Below, in pieces: positions 47,053 to 57,652 of a stretch of 64,000 nucleotides of DNA (position 1 is the stretch's first letter; each line of letters begins with the position of its first letter). The notes under the pieces were generated by a model. It was not told the DNA's origin. It was given only the letters and a program-made list of their open reading frames with translations, and ran no database searches. The stretch comes from Terrimicrobiaceae bacterium (GTDB taxonomy: Bacteria; Verrucomicrobiota; Verrucomicrobiia; Chthoniobacterales; Terrimicrobiaceae). A program made the position numbers and the translations under genes. The stretch is taken from positions 186,001 through 250,000 of the forward strand of contig JAGYIV010000014.1 in assembly GCA_018402345.1 (NCBI GenBank), written 5' to 3'.

Positions 47053-47056
47053 GGCG

Positions 47057-47599
47057 ATGAATTGGAGCGCATCGCTCGGATTGGTCGCCTTGCTGGCGAT
47101 TGGTTGCGGCGCGGCACGCGCTCAGGAACAGGAGCGCAAGCTTATCGACCGCATCCAGAACCCTGACCGCACCATGGCCAGTCCCATGCAGGGAAAGTCG
47201 TTTGGAGCGGCGGGTGCCGCATCCGCCGCTTCTTTCCAAGGCGCGGGGCGTTCCTTTGGCGGTGCGGACAAGGCAGCGGTGAAGACATTTGCCGGAACGC
47301 GTTCGTTTTTGGGCATCAAGAACCCGTGGTTCGGCGCGAAGGTGTATCCAGCCGGGGCCTCACCGCTTGGCAAGGCTGGTTCCGCGGCGCTCGCCGACCG
47401 CGTGTATCCGGTCGCTGATGCCGCTGTGCGGACGGCACCGCAGGCGTCGCAAAAAACGGCCGATGCCACCAAGGTGGTTCCAACCGTGGAATTCTCCGGG
47501 AAGGGCGGCGCGCAGGGGGCGCTGGATCAAATCACCGACAGGATTCAGAAGGAGATGACGATTGACGATGTGCGGGAATTGCTGAACAACCCGCGTTGA
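47057..47599 (+). CDS. Exported low-complexity protein, unknown
   Basis: 180 aa. The N-terminal hydrophobic stretch LGLVALLAIGCGAARA could be a Sec signal or a lipoprotein signal (Cys in AIGC). The mature part is Ala/Gly/Ser-rich with FxGTRSFLGIKNPWFG and ends in a short charged helix DVRELLNNPR. I do not recognise it. Placed between the BsuPI-like gene and tyrS, it probably forms a small operon with the former. Confidence 0.6.
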   Translation: MNWSASLGLVALLAIGCGAARAQEQERKLIDRIQNPDRTMASPMQGKSFGAAGAASAASFQGAGRSFGGADKAAVKTFAGTRSFLGIKNPWFGAKVYPAGASPLGKAGSAALADRVYPVADAAVRTAPQASQKTADATKVVPTVEFSGKGGAQGALDQITDRIQKEMTIDDVRELLNNPR

Positions 47600-47610
47600 A
47601 TTTTTCCGAA

Positions 47611-48771
47611 ATGTCCGATCTGTCTTTTCTCATGCGCGGTTGCGCGAAGGTGCTCAGCGAGCAGGAACTCGAATCCAAACTGGCCCTCGGGCGACCGCTC
47701 CGGGTCAAGCTCGGCGTGGATCCGACAGCGCCGGACATCCATCTCGGCCATAGCATCGCGCTCTCGAAATTGCGCGATTTCCAGGATCGCGGCCATGAGG
47801 CGATTTTGATCATCGGCGATTTCACGGCGATGATCGGTGATCCCAGCGGGCGCTCGGTGACGCGACCGCAGTTGACGCACGACCAGGTCATGGAAAACGC
47901 CAAGAGTTTCCAAGAGCAGGCATTCAAGATCCTCGACCGCGAGCGGGCGACGATTGTGTTCAACGGCGAGTGGTTCGAGGGGATGAGCTTTGAGGAGGTG
48001 ATCCGCCTCAACAGCCGGGTGACGCTCCAGCAGATGCTTGTGCGCGAGGATTTCCGCGAGCGCTTGGACAAGGGGTTGCCGATTCGCGCCCATGAAATCC
48101 AATACCCGATCATGCAGGGGTGGGACTCGGTCATGGTCAAGGCCGATGTCGAGCTTGGTGGCACAGACCAGTTGTTCAACATCATGGTTGGCCGCGATCT
48201 GCAAAAGGAGGAGGGAATGCCGCAGCAGGTCGCCATGGTCGTGCCGATCCTCGAGGGGCTCGACGGGCGGAAGAAAATGAGCAAGAGCCTGGGCAATTAT
48301 GTCGGGCTCACCGACAAGCCCGGCGACATGTTCGGCAAGCTCATGAGTGTGAGCGACGAGTTGATGGTCCGCTATTACGACGTGTTGTTCCACGAACAAA
48401 TTCCCGACGGGATGCACCCGATGGATGCCAAGAAAAGTCTTGCGGGGCGTGTGGTGGAGCGGTTCCACGGCAAGGCGGAGGCAGCCGCGGCGCTGGAGGA
48501 TTTCAACATGCGCTTCAGTGCGCGGAATCTCGACGAGGCCGAGTTGCCTGCGTTCAGCCCGGCTGGTGCGAGGGATTTTGTCAGTCTGGTGGTCGAGGCC
48601 AGTGCGGCGTGTTTCCAAACCACACGTTCACGTTCCGATGCCCGCCGTCTGATCGAAGGCGGAAGTGTGCAGTGGCGAGGTGGGAAGGTGACTGATCCGA
48701 AAGCCGAGCTTCCCGCCGGTGAGGCCGGTGTCTTGAAACTCGACAAAAAGCGCGCCGTGCGGATCGGCTGA
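47611..48771 (+). CDS. tyrS: Tyrosyl-tRNA synthetase
   Basis: Class I aminoacyl-tRNA synthetase, 386 aa. Rossmann core with HLGH (residues 44-47, the HIGH motif) and KMSKS at residues 222-226, ELGGTDQLFNIMVGRDLQ between them, and a C-terminal S4-like RNA-binding domain (RSDARRLIEGGSVQWRGGKV). The length and HLGH type match the TyrZ-like bacterial subgroup. ATG 47611 is used; TTG 47596 overlaps the previous stop. Confidence 0.96.
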   Translation: MSDLSFLMRGCAKVLSEQELESKLALGRPLRVKLGVDPTAPDIHLGHSIALSKLRDFQDRGHEAILIIGDFTAMIGDPSGRSVTRPQLTHDQVMENAKSFQEQAFKILDRERATIVFNGEWFEGMSFEEVIRLNSRVTLQQMLVREDFRERLDKGLPIRAHEIQYPIMQGWDSVMVKADVELGGTDQLFNIMVGRDLQKEEGMPQQVAMVVPILEGLDGRKKMSKSLGNYVGLTDKPGDMFGKLMSVSDELMVRYYDVLFHEQIPDGMHPMDAKKSLAGRVVERFHGKAEAAAALEDFNMRFSARNLDEAELPAFSPAGARDFVSLVVEASAACFQTTRSRSDARRLIEGGSVQWRGGKVTDPKAELPAGEAGVLKLDKKRAVRIG

Positions 48772-48781
48772 GGTTCTCCGG

Positions 48782-50521
48782 GTGAGGCCGAATTTTTACC
48801 AGCGCCGCGCGACTCCGAATTTTGGAAAGTTGCCGGCGATTCTCTGGCGGTTGGTGTGCTACTGCCTCTATGCGTTGATCGCCTATGCGGTCTGGGGATT
48901 TGCAAAGCGGACTTGGGACTGCCGGAGCGCGGGGAAAATGGCTGGAGTCGCTGCCACCGAGTCGGGCTTGCACGGGCCGGATGCCGCCAAGGAAATACTT
49001 AGGGAGGCGTTCAGCTTGTGCCCGGAGAATCCGAAGGCCGCGCGGGTGATGGCTGGATTGCTGGATGCCGAGGGTAGCGCCCAGGCTGTGGCGTATCACT
49101 TGATTGTTCTCGAGTCCGGCGAGGCGACGGATGCCGATCGCCGGGCGATGATCGATTCCGCCTTGCGGCATGGAGAGGAGCCAGGAGCCTTGGAAAAAGC
49201 GGTTGAGGTCGCCGGGGAACTGGGCGATCCGGCATTGCCTCATCTGGTCAAAGCGCGAATCCATGCGCGGCATGGAGAGGCTTGGGAAAGCGAGCAGGAA
49301 CTGAGGCGTGCCGTGGCGACGCGTCCGGAGCCCGACACTTGGATCGCGTTGGCGCGCGTTTTGATGGCCAATGCCGGGTCGAACGATGCCGCCGGGGGCG
49401 AGGCGCTCGATCTCCTGCGGCGGGTGGCGCAGTCGGATCGAGGGAGTGGCGGGCTTGAAGCGATCGAGGTGGCGGTGGATGGCGGGTTGCTCAACCAGGA
49501 AGCATTGGGTGAGTGGTTGGACATGCACCGTTCGCATCCTGCGGCCGACACCGTGTCTCGGTTGAGGGCGGATGCCATCGCGTTGCAAAAAAACCCCGCA
49601 ATGCGCGGGCAGGTGCTCGAGCGATTGGTGATGCGTTCGCGCGAATTGCCGGTGGAGGACAAAATCTCCGTGGCACGCTGGTTGGTCGAGCGCGGGGAGG
49701 CCGCAAGGGTGGGCGGGTTTTGGCCTGTGGAAGAGGCCTTGAGCGGCGGCGGGGAGGCTTTTCTTGTGTGGATCGAGGCGGCTTCGGCCTCCGGAGCTTG
49801 GGATACGGTGGACGAGGCGTTGGGGCGCGCGGCGAATCCGCTGAAGGAATCCCAGTCCTTGGCGATTCTCTCGAATGCCGCAAATGCCTCGGGCGATGCG
49901 GAGCGCTCTGCGGTCCTGGGAAGGGCGGCTGTTGCGGCGTGCGGAGCGAATCCCGAGTCGAGGATCGAGGTGGTGCGCCTGTTTCTGAAGGGAGGAAATT
50001 TCCCCCCGGCGATCGAGCATTTGAGCGGTCTTGTCTCGGATCCTGTGATGTTGGCCATGGTGGAGGAGGAGTTGGTGCCGCTGGTCGGGGGAGGGCACGG
50101 TGCCAGCGAGGCGCTCGCATTTTACGAGGAAATGCTGAAGTTGCCGGGTGCTCGAACGGGTGATCTTCTGTCCGACCGCGCCGATCGTTTGAGACTCTTT
50201 CTTGACGGGGAGGTGTCGGAGGCCGGTTTGCAAGAGCGGCTGAAACAGCAACCGGAAAACCCCTCGCCGCGGCTGACGCTTGCATTGTCGCATTTGTTGC
50301 AGGGAAGGGCCTCGCGGGCCGGCTACGAGGTGGGCTTGCTGGATTCGGAGATTGAACCAGGGAAGTTGAACCCCTCCGACAGGGTGGCGATGGCTGTGCT
50401 TGTTGCGGCCGGTGGAAATCCCTCCGAGGCCCTCGCGCTTGCGGCCGAAGTTGGCCGCGAGGATGTGACGGTCGAGGAGTTCGCGTTGATCGAGAAGCAT
50501 GTGCGTGGAACCGCCGATTGA
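48782..50521 (+). CDS. Membrane-anchored TPR-type repeat protein
   Basis: 579 aa from GTG 48782. One N-terminal membrane helix (about residues 20-42) is followed by a long all-helical region of degenerate tetratricopeptide-like repeats (for example REAFSLCPENPKAARVMAGLL, LLQGRASRAGYEVGLLDSEI and AVLVAAGGNPSEALALAAEV). No catalytic motif. Likely a scaffold on the periplasmic or cytoplasmic face; partners are unknown. Ten bases after tyrS and 31 before manC. Confidence 0.7.
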   Translation: MRPNFYQRRATPNFGKLPAILWRLVCYCLYALIAYAVWGFAKRTWDCRSAGKMAGVAATESGLHGPDAAKEILREAFSLCPENPKAARVMAGLLDAEGSAQAVAYHLIVLESGEATDADRRAMIDSALRHGEEPGALEKAVEVAGELGDPALPHLVKARIHARHGEAWESEQELRRAVATRPEPDTWIALARVLMANAGSNDAAGGEALDLLRRVAQSDRGSGGLEAIEVAVDGGLLNQEALGEWLDMHRSHPAADTVSRLRADAIALQKNPAMRGQVLERLVMRSRELPVEDKISVARWLVERGEAARVGGFWPVEEALSGGGEAFLVWIEAASASGAWDTVDEALGRAANPLKESQSLAILSNAANASGDAERSAVLGRAAVAACGANPESRIEVVRLFLKGGNFPPAIEHLSGLVSDPVMLAMVEEELVPLVGGGHGASEALAFYEEMLKLPGARTGDLLSDRADRLRLFLDGEVSEAGLQERLKQQPENPSPRLTLALSHLLQGRASRAGYEVGLLDSEIEPGKLNPSDRVAMAVLVAAGGNPSEALALAAEVGREDVTVEEFALIEKHVRGTAD

Positions 50522-50552
50522 CGCCTCTGCACGGTGCCTGCAGGATGGATCC

Positions 50553-51608
50553 ATGAAAAAAAGTCCGGTGTTCGCGTTTGTGATGGCGGGGGGAAGCGGC
50601 GAGAGGTTCTGGCCCATGAGCAGGCAGGCCACGCCAAAGCATCTGCTGCGCCTGCTGGATGAGGAGACGTTGCTGGAAAAGACGATTCGCCGACTCGAGG
50701 GATTGGTTCCGTTGGAGCACATTTTTGTCCTGACAAACCACCTTCAAGCCCGAGCCACGCGGGAAGCGGTGCCGTTTCTACCAGCGGCAAACATCGTTGC
50801 CGAGCCCGCCAAGCGCGACACTGCGCCCGCCTGCGCGCTCGCCACGGCGATTGCCAACGCCATGGACCCCGGCGCGACCTGCGTGGTGTTGCCGGCGGAT
50901 GCGGTGATTCACGATGCCGCGGCGTTTCGCGCATGCCTTGCCGAGGCGCTCGACGCCGCCGAGTCCGGCCCGATCGTGACGCTTGGAATCCCTCCGACAT
51001 TTGCCGCCACCGGCTATGGATACCTGGAAACGGGGGCCTCACTGGGAGCGGGCTCAAGCGCTCTCGCGTTGAAGAGATTCGTTGAGAAGCCCGATCTGGA
51101 AACGGCCGATGCCTATGTAAACTCGGGAACGTATCTCTGGAACGCCGGGATTTTCGTCTGGAAGGTGGGCACGTTTTTGGCCGAGGCCGAGCGTCAGGCG
51201 CCCCTGTTGGCGGCATTCATTCGGTCATTGAAGCGGGTTGAGGACATGCCTGCGTTGCTTGAGGCCGAATTCGCCAATTTGCCGAAGATTTCCGTTGATT
51301 ACGCGATTATGGAAAACGCCCGCGAGGTCGCGACTGTGCCTGCGAGATTTGACTGGGACGACGTGGGGGCTTGGACTGCGCTGCCGGCGCATCTGCCGGC
51401 GGACGCCAATGGGAATTCCACGAGGGGAGCTGTCGCGGCGCATGACGCCCGCGGGAATATCGCCGTGGCGACCGGCAGGTTGGTCGCTCTCTGCGGAGTG
51501 GAGAATCTGGTGGTGGTCGAAACGCCCGATGCCGTTCTTGTGTGCCACAGGGATTCCGTGCAGGAGGTGAAAGCCTTGCAGCCGCTGCTGCCGGATTCGC
51601 TGAAGTAG
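50553..51608 (+). CDS. manC: Mannose-1-phosphate guanylyltransferase
   Basis: 351-aa enzyme making GDP-mannose from mannose 1-phosphate and GTP. VMAGGSGERFWPMSRQATPKHLL is the nucleotide-binding signature; VLPADAVI, GYGYLETG, FVEKPD, WNAGIFVW and DWDDVGAWTAL follow in order. There is no C-terminal phosphomannose isomerase domain, so it is monofunctional. GDP-mannose would feed surface glycans, in line with the glycosyltransferase and sulfotransferase cluster from 56.7 kb. Confidence 0.93.
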   Translation: MKKSPVFAFVMAGGSGERFWPMSRQATPKHLLRLLDEETLLEKTIRRLEGLVPLEHIFVLTNHLQARATREAVPFLPAANIVAEPAKRDTAPACALATAIANAMDPGATCVVLPADAVIHDAAAFRACLAEALDAAESGPIVTLGIPPTFAATGYGYLETGASLGAGSSALALKRFVEKPDLETADAYVNSGTYLWNAGIFVWKVGTFLAEAERQAPLLAAFIRSLKRVEDMPALLEAEFANLPKISVDYAIMENAREVATVPARFDWDDVGAWTALPAHLPADANGNSTRGAVAAHDARGNIAVATGRLVALCGVENLVVVETPDAVLVCHRDSVQEVKALQPLLPDSLK

Positions 51609-51712
51609 CCCTGTTTTCCCGGCAAAATTATCATTGCCAATCCCCGGCGGCATCCGCACAAGTGGAGCGCGCACCCGAGGTGGAGTGCGGTATTTTCCCT
51701 TTTTTTAAAAAC

Positions 51713-52954
51713 ATGAGCGAAAGACGAGTCGTTGTCACTGGAATGGGCGTTGTGAGCCCTGTCGGAAATGACCTCCAAACATTCTGGAAGTCCCTGATTG
51801 AGGGCCGGAGCGGCATCCGGCGCTTCGAGGCCTTCGACTCCACGAATTTCGACTGCAAGATCGCCGGCGAGGTGGTTGGTTTCGAGCCGGCGAAGTGGTT
51901 CAAAAACCCGAAAACCGCTAAGCGCACCGACCGGTTCACGCAATTTGCGATGGCCGGGACCAAAATGGCCATCGAGGACTCGGGTATCGATCTTGAGCAG
52001 ATCGACCGCACGCGGTTCGGCGTCATGATCGGCAGCGGCATCGGCGGTCTTTACAGCATGGAGGAAGAGGCCCACCGCCTAGCGGACCGCGGGCCCTCGC
52101 GCGTCTCGCCGTTCACGATTGCCATGATGATCTCGAACATGGCCAGCGGCATGGTTTCCATGGAATACGACCTCCGCGGGCCGAATATGTGCATTGTCAC
52201 GGCCTGCGCCACGGCCAACAACTCGCTTGGCGAGGCGTGGCGGATCATCAAATTTGGCGATGCGGACGCCTTTATCGCTGGCGGGTGCGAGGCGACGATC
52301 ACCCCGCTGGGCATCGCGGGCTTTGCTTCGATGAAGGCGCTCAGCCTGCGCAACGACGATCCGCAAAAGGCTTGTCGTCCTTTTGACAAGAACCGTGACG
52401 GTTTTGTGATGAGCGAGGGCGCGGGGATCGTGGTGCTCGAGGAATACGAGCACGCCAAGAAGCGCGGGGCGCGGATTTACTGCGAGTTGGCTGGATATGG
52501 TTGCACGGCCGATGCCTACCACATGACCGCTCCGATGCCCGAGGGCGAGGGGGCGGCGAGGGCGATGTCGATCGCGATGCGGCACGGCAAGGTCGAGCCG
52601 TCGCAGATCGATTACATCAACGCCCATGCCACATCGACCGGGCTGGGAGACATCTGCGAGACGCGCGCGATCAAGTTGGCCCTCGGCGACCACGCCTCAA
52701 AGGTTGCGGTGAGCGCCACGAAATCGGTGACCGGCCACTTGCTTGGAGCTGCGGGCGGTGTCGAGTTGGCTGCGAGCGCGCTGGCAATCAAGCACGGCGT
52801 GCTGCCTCCGACGATCAATTTGGAAAACCCCGATCCCGAGTGCGACCTCGATTGCGTGCCGAACACGGCGCGCGAGGCGAAGCCCGTCTGCGTGCTGAGC
52901 AATTCCTTCGGCTTCGGCGGACACAATGCCACGCTGCTCCTGAAGGCGGTCTGA
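51713..52954 (+). CDS. fabF: Beta-ketoacyl-ACP synthase II
   Basis: Condensing enzyme of fatty-acid elongation, cytosolic, 413 aa. Catalytic triad in context: Cys in VTACATANNSLGEA, His in INAHATSTGLGD and His in SVTGHLLGAAGG; VTGMGVVSPVGND opens the protein and SNSFGFGGHNATLL closes it. No acpP or fabG is adjacent. Preceded by a ~100-base leader with a T-rich stretch just before the start. Confidence 0.95.
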   Translation: MSERRVVVTGMGVVSPVGNDLQTFWKSLIEGRSGIRRFEAFDSTNFDCKIAGEVVGFEPAKWFKNPKTAKRTDRFTQFAMAGTKMAIEDSGIDLEQIDRTRFGVMIGSGIGGLYSMEEEAHRLADRGPSRVSPFTIAMMISNMASGMVSMEYDLRGPNMCIVTACATANNSLGEAWRIIKFGDADAFIAGGCEATITPLGIAGFASMKALSLRNDDPQKACRPFDKNRDGFVMSEGAGIVVLEEYEHAKKRGARIYCELAGYGCTADAYHMTAPMPEGEGAARAMSIAMRHGKVEPSQIDYINAHATSTGLGDICETRAIKLALGDHASKVAVSATKSVTGHLLGAAGGVELAASALAIKHGVLPPTINLENPDPECDLDCVPNTAREAKPVCVLSNSFGFGGHNATLLLKAV

Positions 52955-52995
52955 CCTCCGCGGAAACCGGGAGGCATTTTCCCCACACCAACACG

Positions 52996-53769
52996 ATGAG
53001 CGAACCGGATATCGAGGTGCGCACCTATTTCGCGCGGGGCAAGAATGCGTTGGTGGCCCGAGGGGATTTTTCGGAAATCTACGCCGCTTGGTATCTCCAT
53101 CGCGTGGACAACAAGCTTGAGATTCCCGATGCCGCCGATGCGGTGGCGAAGGACGCGCTGGCGGCGATCACGCTGCATTGCGCCGGGCGGCCGTGGAAAA
53201 TTTCCTGTGCGTGGACGGTGCAACTCCCGCATCCGCGCGTGAATGTCTTCGCCGCCGGAGACAACAATGCCGGCACCGTGATCGTGAACCTGCTCACGGA
53301 AAACCTCCAACCGATCGACAAGGGGGTGTTTTGTTCCGACGTGATCGAGGTTCCCGCGCCAGTCCGCCGGAGCGTGGTGGATTTCGAGACGAACGGATTT
53401 TTCGGGGCGGTCGAGGCGTTCTACGCTCAAAGTGAGCAGCGGAGGGTGCGGTTTTTCCACTATGGCGACGACGAGTTTGTGATGGTTGCAGCACAGCCTG
53501 ATTGCGATGTGGAATGGCTGGAAGGGTTGACTGACGAGTCAATCCGGACGCTCGACAGCAGTGTGGAATTGTCGCTGCTCGAGAAGCGGAATTTTTCGTT
53601 CGAGTGCGGTTGCAACCAGGAGCGGATGTTGGATTTCATCCTTCCCGTCTTTCGCCGCGAGGCCGCCGAATTGTTTGGTGACGAGCAGACGATCCGGATG
53701 CTTTGCCCGCGCTGCGGAGCGAGGCACACGCTGACCCGCGAGGCGCTTGAGGCGAGGAGCAAGGATTGA
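52996..53769 (+). CDS. hslO: Redox-regulated chaperone Hsp33
   Basis: 257-aa holdase activated by oxidation. The N-terminal part is diverged (RTYFARGKNALVARGDFSEIY), but the C-terminal zinc switch is clear: CGC in FECGCNQERM and CPRC in MLCPRCGARHTL, spaced about 40 residues apart, giving four zinc-binding cysteines. The linker and acidic region precede it. The last codons overlap a TTG before malQ; the functional malQ ATG lies five bases after the stop. Confidence 0.82.
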   Translation: MSEPDIEVRTYFARGKNALVARGDFSEIYAAWYLHRVDNKLEIPDAADAVAKDALAAITLHCAGRPWKISCAWTVQLPHPRVNVFAAGDNNAGTVIVNLLTENLQPIDKGVFCSDVIEVPAPVRRSVVDFETNGFFGAVEAFYAQSEQRRVRFFHYGDDEFVMVAAQPDCDVEWLEGLTDESIRTLDSSVELSLLEKRNFSFECGCNQERMLDFILPVFRREAAELFGDEQTIRMLCPRCGARHTLTREALEARSKD

Positions 53770-53774
53770 TTCCC

Positions 53775-55517
53775 ATGGGTGGTTTGAATCCCGACAACAA
53801 AATCGCCGGTATTCTCGCGCCGGTGAGCGCGATCCGGGGCGCGAATGATCTTGGGATCGGCGACACCGAGTCGTTGGTCGAACTCGCGCGATGGGCGGCG
53901 GGGAAGGGGTTTCGGCTCGTGCAAATTCTTCCCGTCAACGAGGCCGGTTCGGACCACAGTCCCTACAATATCATCAGCTCGATCGCGATCGACCCGTCGA
54001 CGCTTTCCATGCAGCCCGAATGGCTGCCCGACATCAAAAAAGCCGAGTTGCGGGCGATCCTGAAAACGCACGATGTGGCGGCGATGCGGGAAGGGCCGGT
54101 GCGCCATGCCAAGGTTGCCGCGTTGAAGCACGAGGTGCTCGCAGCGGCACACAGGAATCTTCGCGGGCCAGAGGGCGATGCGGAGAGGGTAGGGGAGTTT
54201 GAGGGATTTTGCGAACGCGAGGCGGACTGGCTGCACGATTATGCGGTGTTTCGCGCCCTTTGCGCGTGGAACGGGAACAGCGAGGTCGTTTCGAATTGGC
54301 CGGTCGAGCATCGCACGCCAAGCGCCGCTGTGGAGTGGGCTGATGCGCTTCCTGCCGGCAAGCGGGCGCGCTTCGACGGGTTGGTGGATTTTTACCGCTA
54401 TGTGCAGTGGGTTGCCATGGGGCAGTGGCTGCGGGTGCGTGAGGCGTTTGATGATTTCGGCGTCGCGCTCATGGGTGACATCCCCGTGGGGGTGAGTATT
54501 TACAGCGCGGATGTGTGGGCCGAGCCCGGCATCTTCGACCTGTCGCGTTCGAGCGGCGCGCCTCCCGAGAAGGTGTTCCAGAGCGATCCATTCACGATGA
54601 AGTGGGGGCAAAACTGGGGGTTCCCGCTTTACAACTGGGAGGCGATGGCACGCGACAATTTCGCGTGGTGGCGCCGGCGCCTGCAGGTGACGCGGTCGGT
54701 GTTCCACTTGTTGCGGGTCGACCATGCGCTTGGATTTTTCAGGATTTACAGTTTCCCGTGGCGGCCGGAGGAGAACGCGCGGTTTCTTCCGCTCGATCAG
54801 GACGCGGCACGCGAGTTGGCAGGAGGGCGGTTGCCAGGTTTTGTGCCCCGAGACGATAGCACGCAGGAGAACCGCGATTACAATCGACGCCAGGGCGAGA
54901 TGCTTTTCCGTGTGTTTCTCGAGGAGACCATGCCTTATCGCATCGTCGCCGAGGATCTGGGCGAGGTGGCTCCGTATGTGCGGCCGGTGTTGAGGGAGTT
55001 GGAGATTCCCGGGTTCAAGATTCCGCAATGGGAGCGCGAGGACGACGGATCATTGATCCACGGTGGCGACTACGAGCGCCTCAGCCTCGCGACTTTTGCC
55101 ACGCACGACCATCCTCCGGTGCGGCAGTTCTGGGAGGAGTGGTTCGCAGAGGCGACGCTTGGCGGCCGGGAGGGCGGGGCTTTGCGTGAAATGCGGGCAA
55201 TGATGGATTTTTGCGGCGCGAAGGGGTTGGAGTTGCCTTGCCCGTTCACCCCCGAGGTTCACGAAGCGATGGTGAAGGGGCTTTTTGCCAGCAATTCCTG
55301 GTTGGCTGTGCACCAGATCACCGATGTGTTCGGGTTGAGCGACCGGTTTAATGTGCCCGGCGCGATCGGCGACGAGAATTGGACTGCGCGCATCAAGGGG
55401 CGATCGCCGAGTGGGATGGCCTCTACCGCGAGGCTGTGCAGGGGGTGGCGGCGGCCATCCGAGAAACGGGTCGCTCCGTGGCGGAGTGAATCAATCGGGC
55501 GTGTTGCAAGGCGGTAG
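53775..55517 (+). CDS. malQ: 4-alpha-glucanotransferase (amylomaltase), C-terminus frameshifted
   Basis: GH77 enzyme disproportionating maltodextrins, cytosolic. [28 protein letters not shown] opens the barrel; [33 protein letters not shown] (nucleophile Asp), [14 protein letters not shown] (acid/base Glu) and [12 protein letters not shown] (Asp) are intact. After [10 protein letters not shown] the frame breaks at GGGG 55397-55400: the next frame reads [17 protein letters not shown] and on to a stop at 55489, a far more plausible C-terminus than the Arg/Ser-rich tail encoded in the annotated frame. One extra G would restore a 571-aa protein. The catalytic core is unaffected. ATG 53775 is chosen. 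Confidence 0.88.
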   Translation: MGGLNPDNKIAGILAPVSAIRGANDLGIGDTESLVELARWAAGKGFRLVQILPVNEAGSDHSPYNIISSIAIDPSTLSMQPEWLPDIKKAELRAILKTHDVAAMREGPVRHAKVAALKHEVLAAAHRNLRGPEGDAERVGEFEGFCEREADWLHDYAVFRALCAWNGNSEVVSNWPVEHRTPSAAVEWADALPAGKRARFDGLVDFYRYVQWVAMGQWLRVREAFDDFGVALMGDIPVGVSIYSADVWAEPGIFDLSRSSGAPPEKVFQSDPFTMKWGQNWGFPLYNWEAMARDNFAWWRRRLQVTRSVFHLLRVDHALGFFRIYSFPWRPEENARFLPLDQDAARELAGGRLPGFVPRDDSTQENRDYNRRQGEMLFRVFLEETMPYRIVAEDLGEVAPYVRPVLRELEIPGFKIPQWEREDDGSLIHGGDYERLSLATFATHDHPPVRQFWEEWFAEATLGGREGGALREMRAMMDFCGAKGLELPCPFTPEVHEAMVKGLFASNSWLAVHQITDVFGLSDRFNVPGAIGDENWTARIKGRSPSGMASTARLCRGWRRPSEKRVAPWRSESIGRVARR

Positions 55518-55539
55518 GGATCCGGCCTATCCTTTCCCC

Positions 55540-56748
55540 ATGAACACAGCGGAAGCAAAGACCCTCCCCGACGAGCACGGCCACTTCGGGCCCTATGGTG
55601 GCATGTTCGTGCCAGAGACGCTCATGACCGCGTTGCAGCACCTTGAGCACGAATACCGCTCCGCCCGCAAAGATCCTGAATTCCGCAAGGAACTCGCCGC
55701 GCTCCTCGGGGATTTTTGCGGACGTCCGACACCGCTGTATTTCGCCGAGCGGCTCACGGAAAAACTCGGCGGCGCGAAGATTTATCTCAAACGCGAAGAC
55801 CTCCTCCACACCGGCGCGCACAAAATCAACAACGCGATTGGCCAAATCCTCCTCGCCCGCCGCATGGGCAAGACCCGGATCATTGCCGAGACCGGCGCTG
55901 GCCAGCACGGCGTCGCCACCGCCACGGCGGCGGCGCGGTTCGGATTCGACTGCACGATTTATATGGGCGCGGTGGACATGGAGCGCCAGGCCCTCAATGT
56001 CGCCCGCATGCGGTTCCTCGGGGCGAAAGTCGTCGGTGTCACCGCTGGCCAAGCCACGCTCAAGGAAGCCATCAACGAAGCCATGCGCGATTGGGTGACC
56101 AATGTTCGCAACACGCATTACATCCTCGGCAGCGCACTCGGCTCGCACCCGTATCCGATGATCGTCCGGGATTTCCACCGCGTGATCGGCGACGAAACCC
56201 GCCGCCAGATTTTGCAGCGCGAGGAACGCCTGCCAGACCTGCTCGTCGCCTGTGTGGGAGGAGGCAGCAACGCGATTGGATTTTTCTATCCGTTTCTCAA
56301 AGACGAAGGCGTGAAGCTCACCGGTGTCGAAGCCGGAGGCGACGGCATCGTGCGGGGACGCCACGCCGCCCGCTTCCAAGGAGGCAAGCTCGGAGTGTTG
56401 CAAGGAACCAAAACCTGGCTCCTCGCCGACGACGACGGCCAGATCGAACTCACGCACTCCGTCTCCGCGGGTCTCGACTACGCCGCCATTGGGCCCGAGC
56501 ACAGCTACTACCGCGACTCCGGCCGCATCGACTACGACTACGCCACCGACGACGAAGCCCTCTCCGCCTTCCGCGCCCTCGCCGAAATCGAAGGCATCAT
56601 CCCCGCCCTCGAAACAGCCCATGCCATCGCCCATGTCATCAAGGTCGCGCCCAAGATGTCGAAAGACGCGATCCTCATCGCCAACCTCAGCGGCCGCGGC
56701 GACAAGGACGTGAGCCAAGCGGCGGAGATTTTGCTCAGTCAGGAATAA
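55540..56748 (+). CDS. trpB: Tryptophan synthase beta subunit
   Basis: PLP enzyme joining indole and serine, 402 aa. [13 protein letters not shown] near the start, PLP lysine in [44 protein letters not shown] phosphate-binding loop, and a C-terminal [10 protein letters not shown]. TrpB1-type. No trpA follows; the gene ends overlapping, tail to tail by ten bases, a sulfotransferase gene on the other strand. ATG 55540 is used; upstream in-frame codons lie in malQ. Confidence 0.96.
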   Translation: MNTAEAKTLPDEHGHFGPYGGMFVPETLMTALQHLEHEYRSARKDPEFRKELAALLGDFCGRPTPLYFAERLTEKLGGAKIYLKREDLLHTGAHKINNAIGQILLARRMGKTRIIAETGAGQHGVATATAAARFGFDCTIYMGAVDMERQALNVARMRFLGAKVVGVTAGQATLKEAINEAMRDWVTNVRNTHYILGSALGSHPYPMIVRDFHRVIGDETRRQILQREERLPDLLVACVGGGSNAIGFFYPFLKDEGVKLTGVEAGGDGIVRGRHAARFQGGKLGVLQGTKTWLLADDDGQIELTHSVSAGLDYAAIGPEHSYYRDSGRIDYDYATDDEALSAFRALAEIEGIIPALETAHAIAHVIKVAPKMSKDAILIANLSGRGDKDVSQAAEILLSQE

Positions 56749-57572
56749 ACCCAGCGGCGGTTGAGAAGGGGGAGGATCGGGAAGAGGAACATGCTCGGCC
56801 ACCAGATGAGGGTTTTTCGCCAGCGTTCATCATAGACAGGAACGCGGGATCGCCCACTCGAGGCGAGTCTGTTTCCCGAAAGAAGATGGGAGTTTTGCAG
56901 TGATTCGTCTCCGACGTAGGAACGGGGTGTCAATCCGAGAAACCTCCAGATGGCTTCGATTTCTCCGGCTGTCTGAGAGCAGATTTTTTCGTAGCTGGTG
57001 GTGTGAAATTCCGCAGTTGCAAGTGTCGAGAACGAGCGCTCGTTGCGCAGGTTTTTACGCATCCATTGGAACGAGGCTTGGGTGGCGGTCAGCCATTGGG
57101 GGCGGTTCGGGTGGCGTTTGGCCTTGCGGCGCGCCTCCGAAACCGCCGCGCCGCGAACGTCTCGAACCGTGTGGATGCACCGGACGCGCAGATTGTCCAT
57201 CGAGCAAAGGAAACGCGCGGGTTCGACGGTTTTGTTCGAGTCGATGAGTGTTTTTGCGGTTCCGTAGAGGGAGAGGAACTCATCGACCACCACGCGATAA
57301 CCCGAGTCCTGGTCACGGCACTCTGGAAGCCTCCTCACGACACCGCTCCAGAAAGCGCATTGGTCGACTGGTTGTTGGCAACTGCAATACAATGGGGTTC
57401 CGCCAAGGGCTTGGGAGGAGGCCAAATCTGCCAATGCGTAACCCACTTCGCCGAGAAAAACGACGTCCGGATGTTCGGACAGGTTGTATCCGAGAATTGT
57501 GGATCCGGAGTGTGGGAGGGAAACGATGTAGCCCACGGATAGGCGGGGCTTCGAATTTCCAAGATCGGACAT
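56739..57572 (-). CDS. Sulfotransferase family protein
   Basis: 277 aa. 5'-phosphosulfate loop in [14 protein letters not shown] near residue 14, and the 3'-phosphate-binding region in [18 protein letters not shown]; a His/Cys-rich middle ([14 protein letters not shown]) is unusual for simple members. It uses PAPS to sulfate a hydroxyl or amine; acceptor unknown. First of three sulfotransferases in this region, on the opposite strand from the other two. Confidence 0.8.
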   Translation of the reverse strand: MSDLGNSKPRLSVGYIVSLPHSGSTILGYNLSEHPDVVFLGEVGYALADLASSQALGGTPLYCSCQQPVDQCAFWSGVVRRLPECRDQDSGYRVVVDEFLSLYGTAKTLIDSNKTVEPARFLCSMDNLRVRCIHTVRDVRGAAVSEARRKAKRHPNRPQWLTATQASFQWMRKNLRNERSFSTLATAEFHTTSYEKICSQTAGEIEAIWRFLGLTPRSYVGDESLQNSHLLSGNRLASSGRSRVPVYDERWRKTLIWWPSMFLFPILPLLNRRWVYS

Positions 57573-57652
57573 GTGTATTAACTATGTGCCGTTGACCCGC
57601 GGGGAAATAAAATTGTCGATGCCGTGAAAAAGGCCTGTTAACGGGCGGGTGC

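Noticed and set aside
48581-50722. 713-aa minus-strand open frame opposite tyrS and the TPR gene
   Set aside because: Shadow frame; tyrS motifs on the sense strand are decisive.
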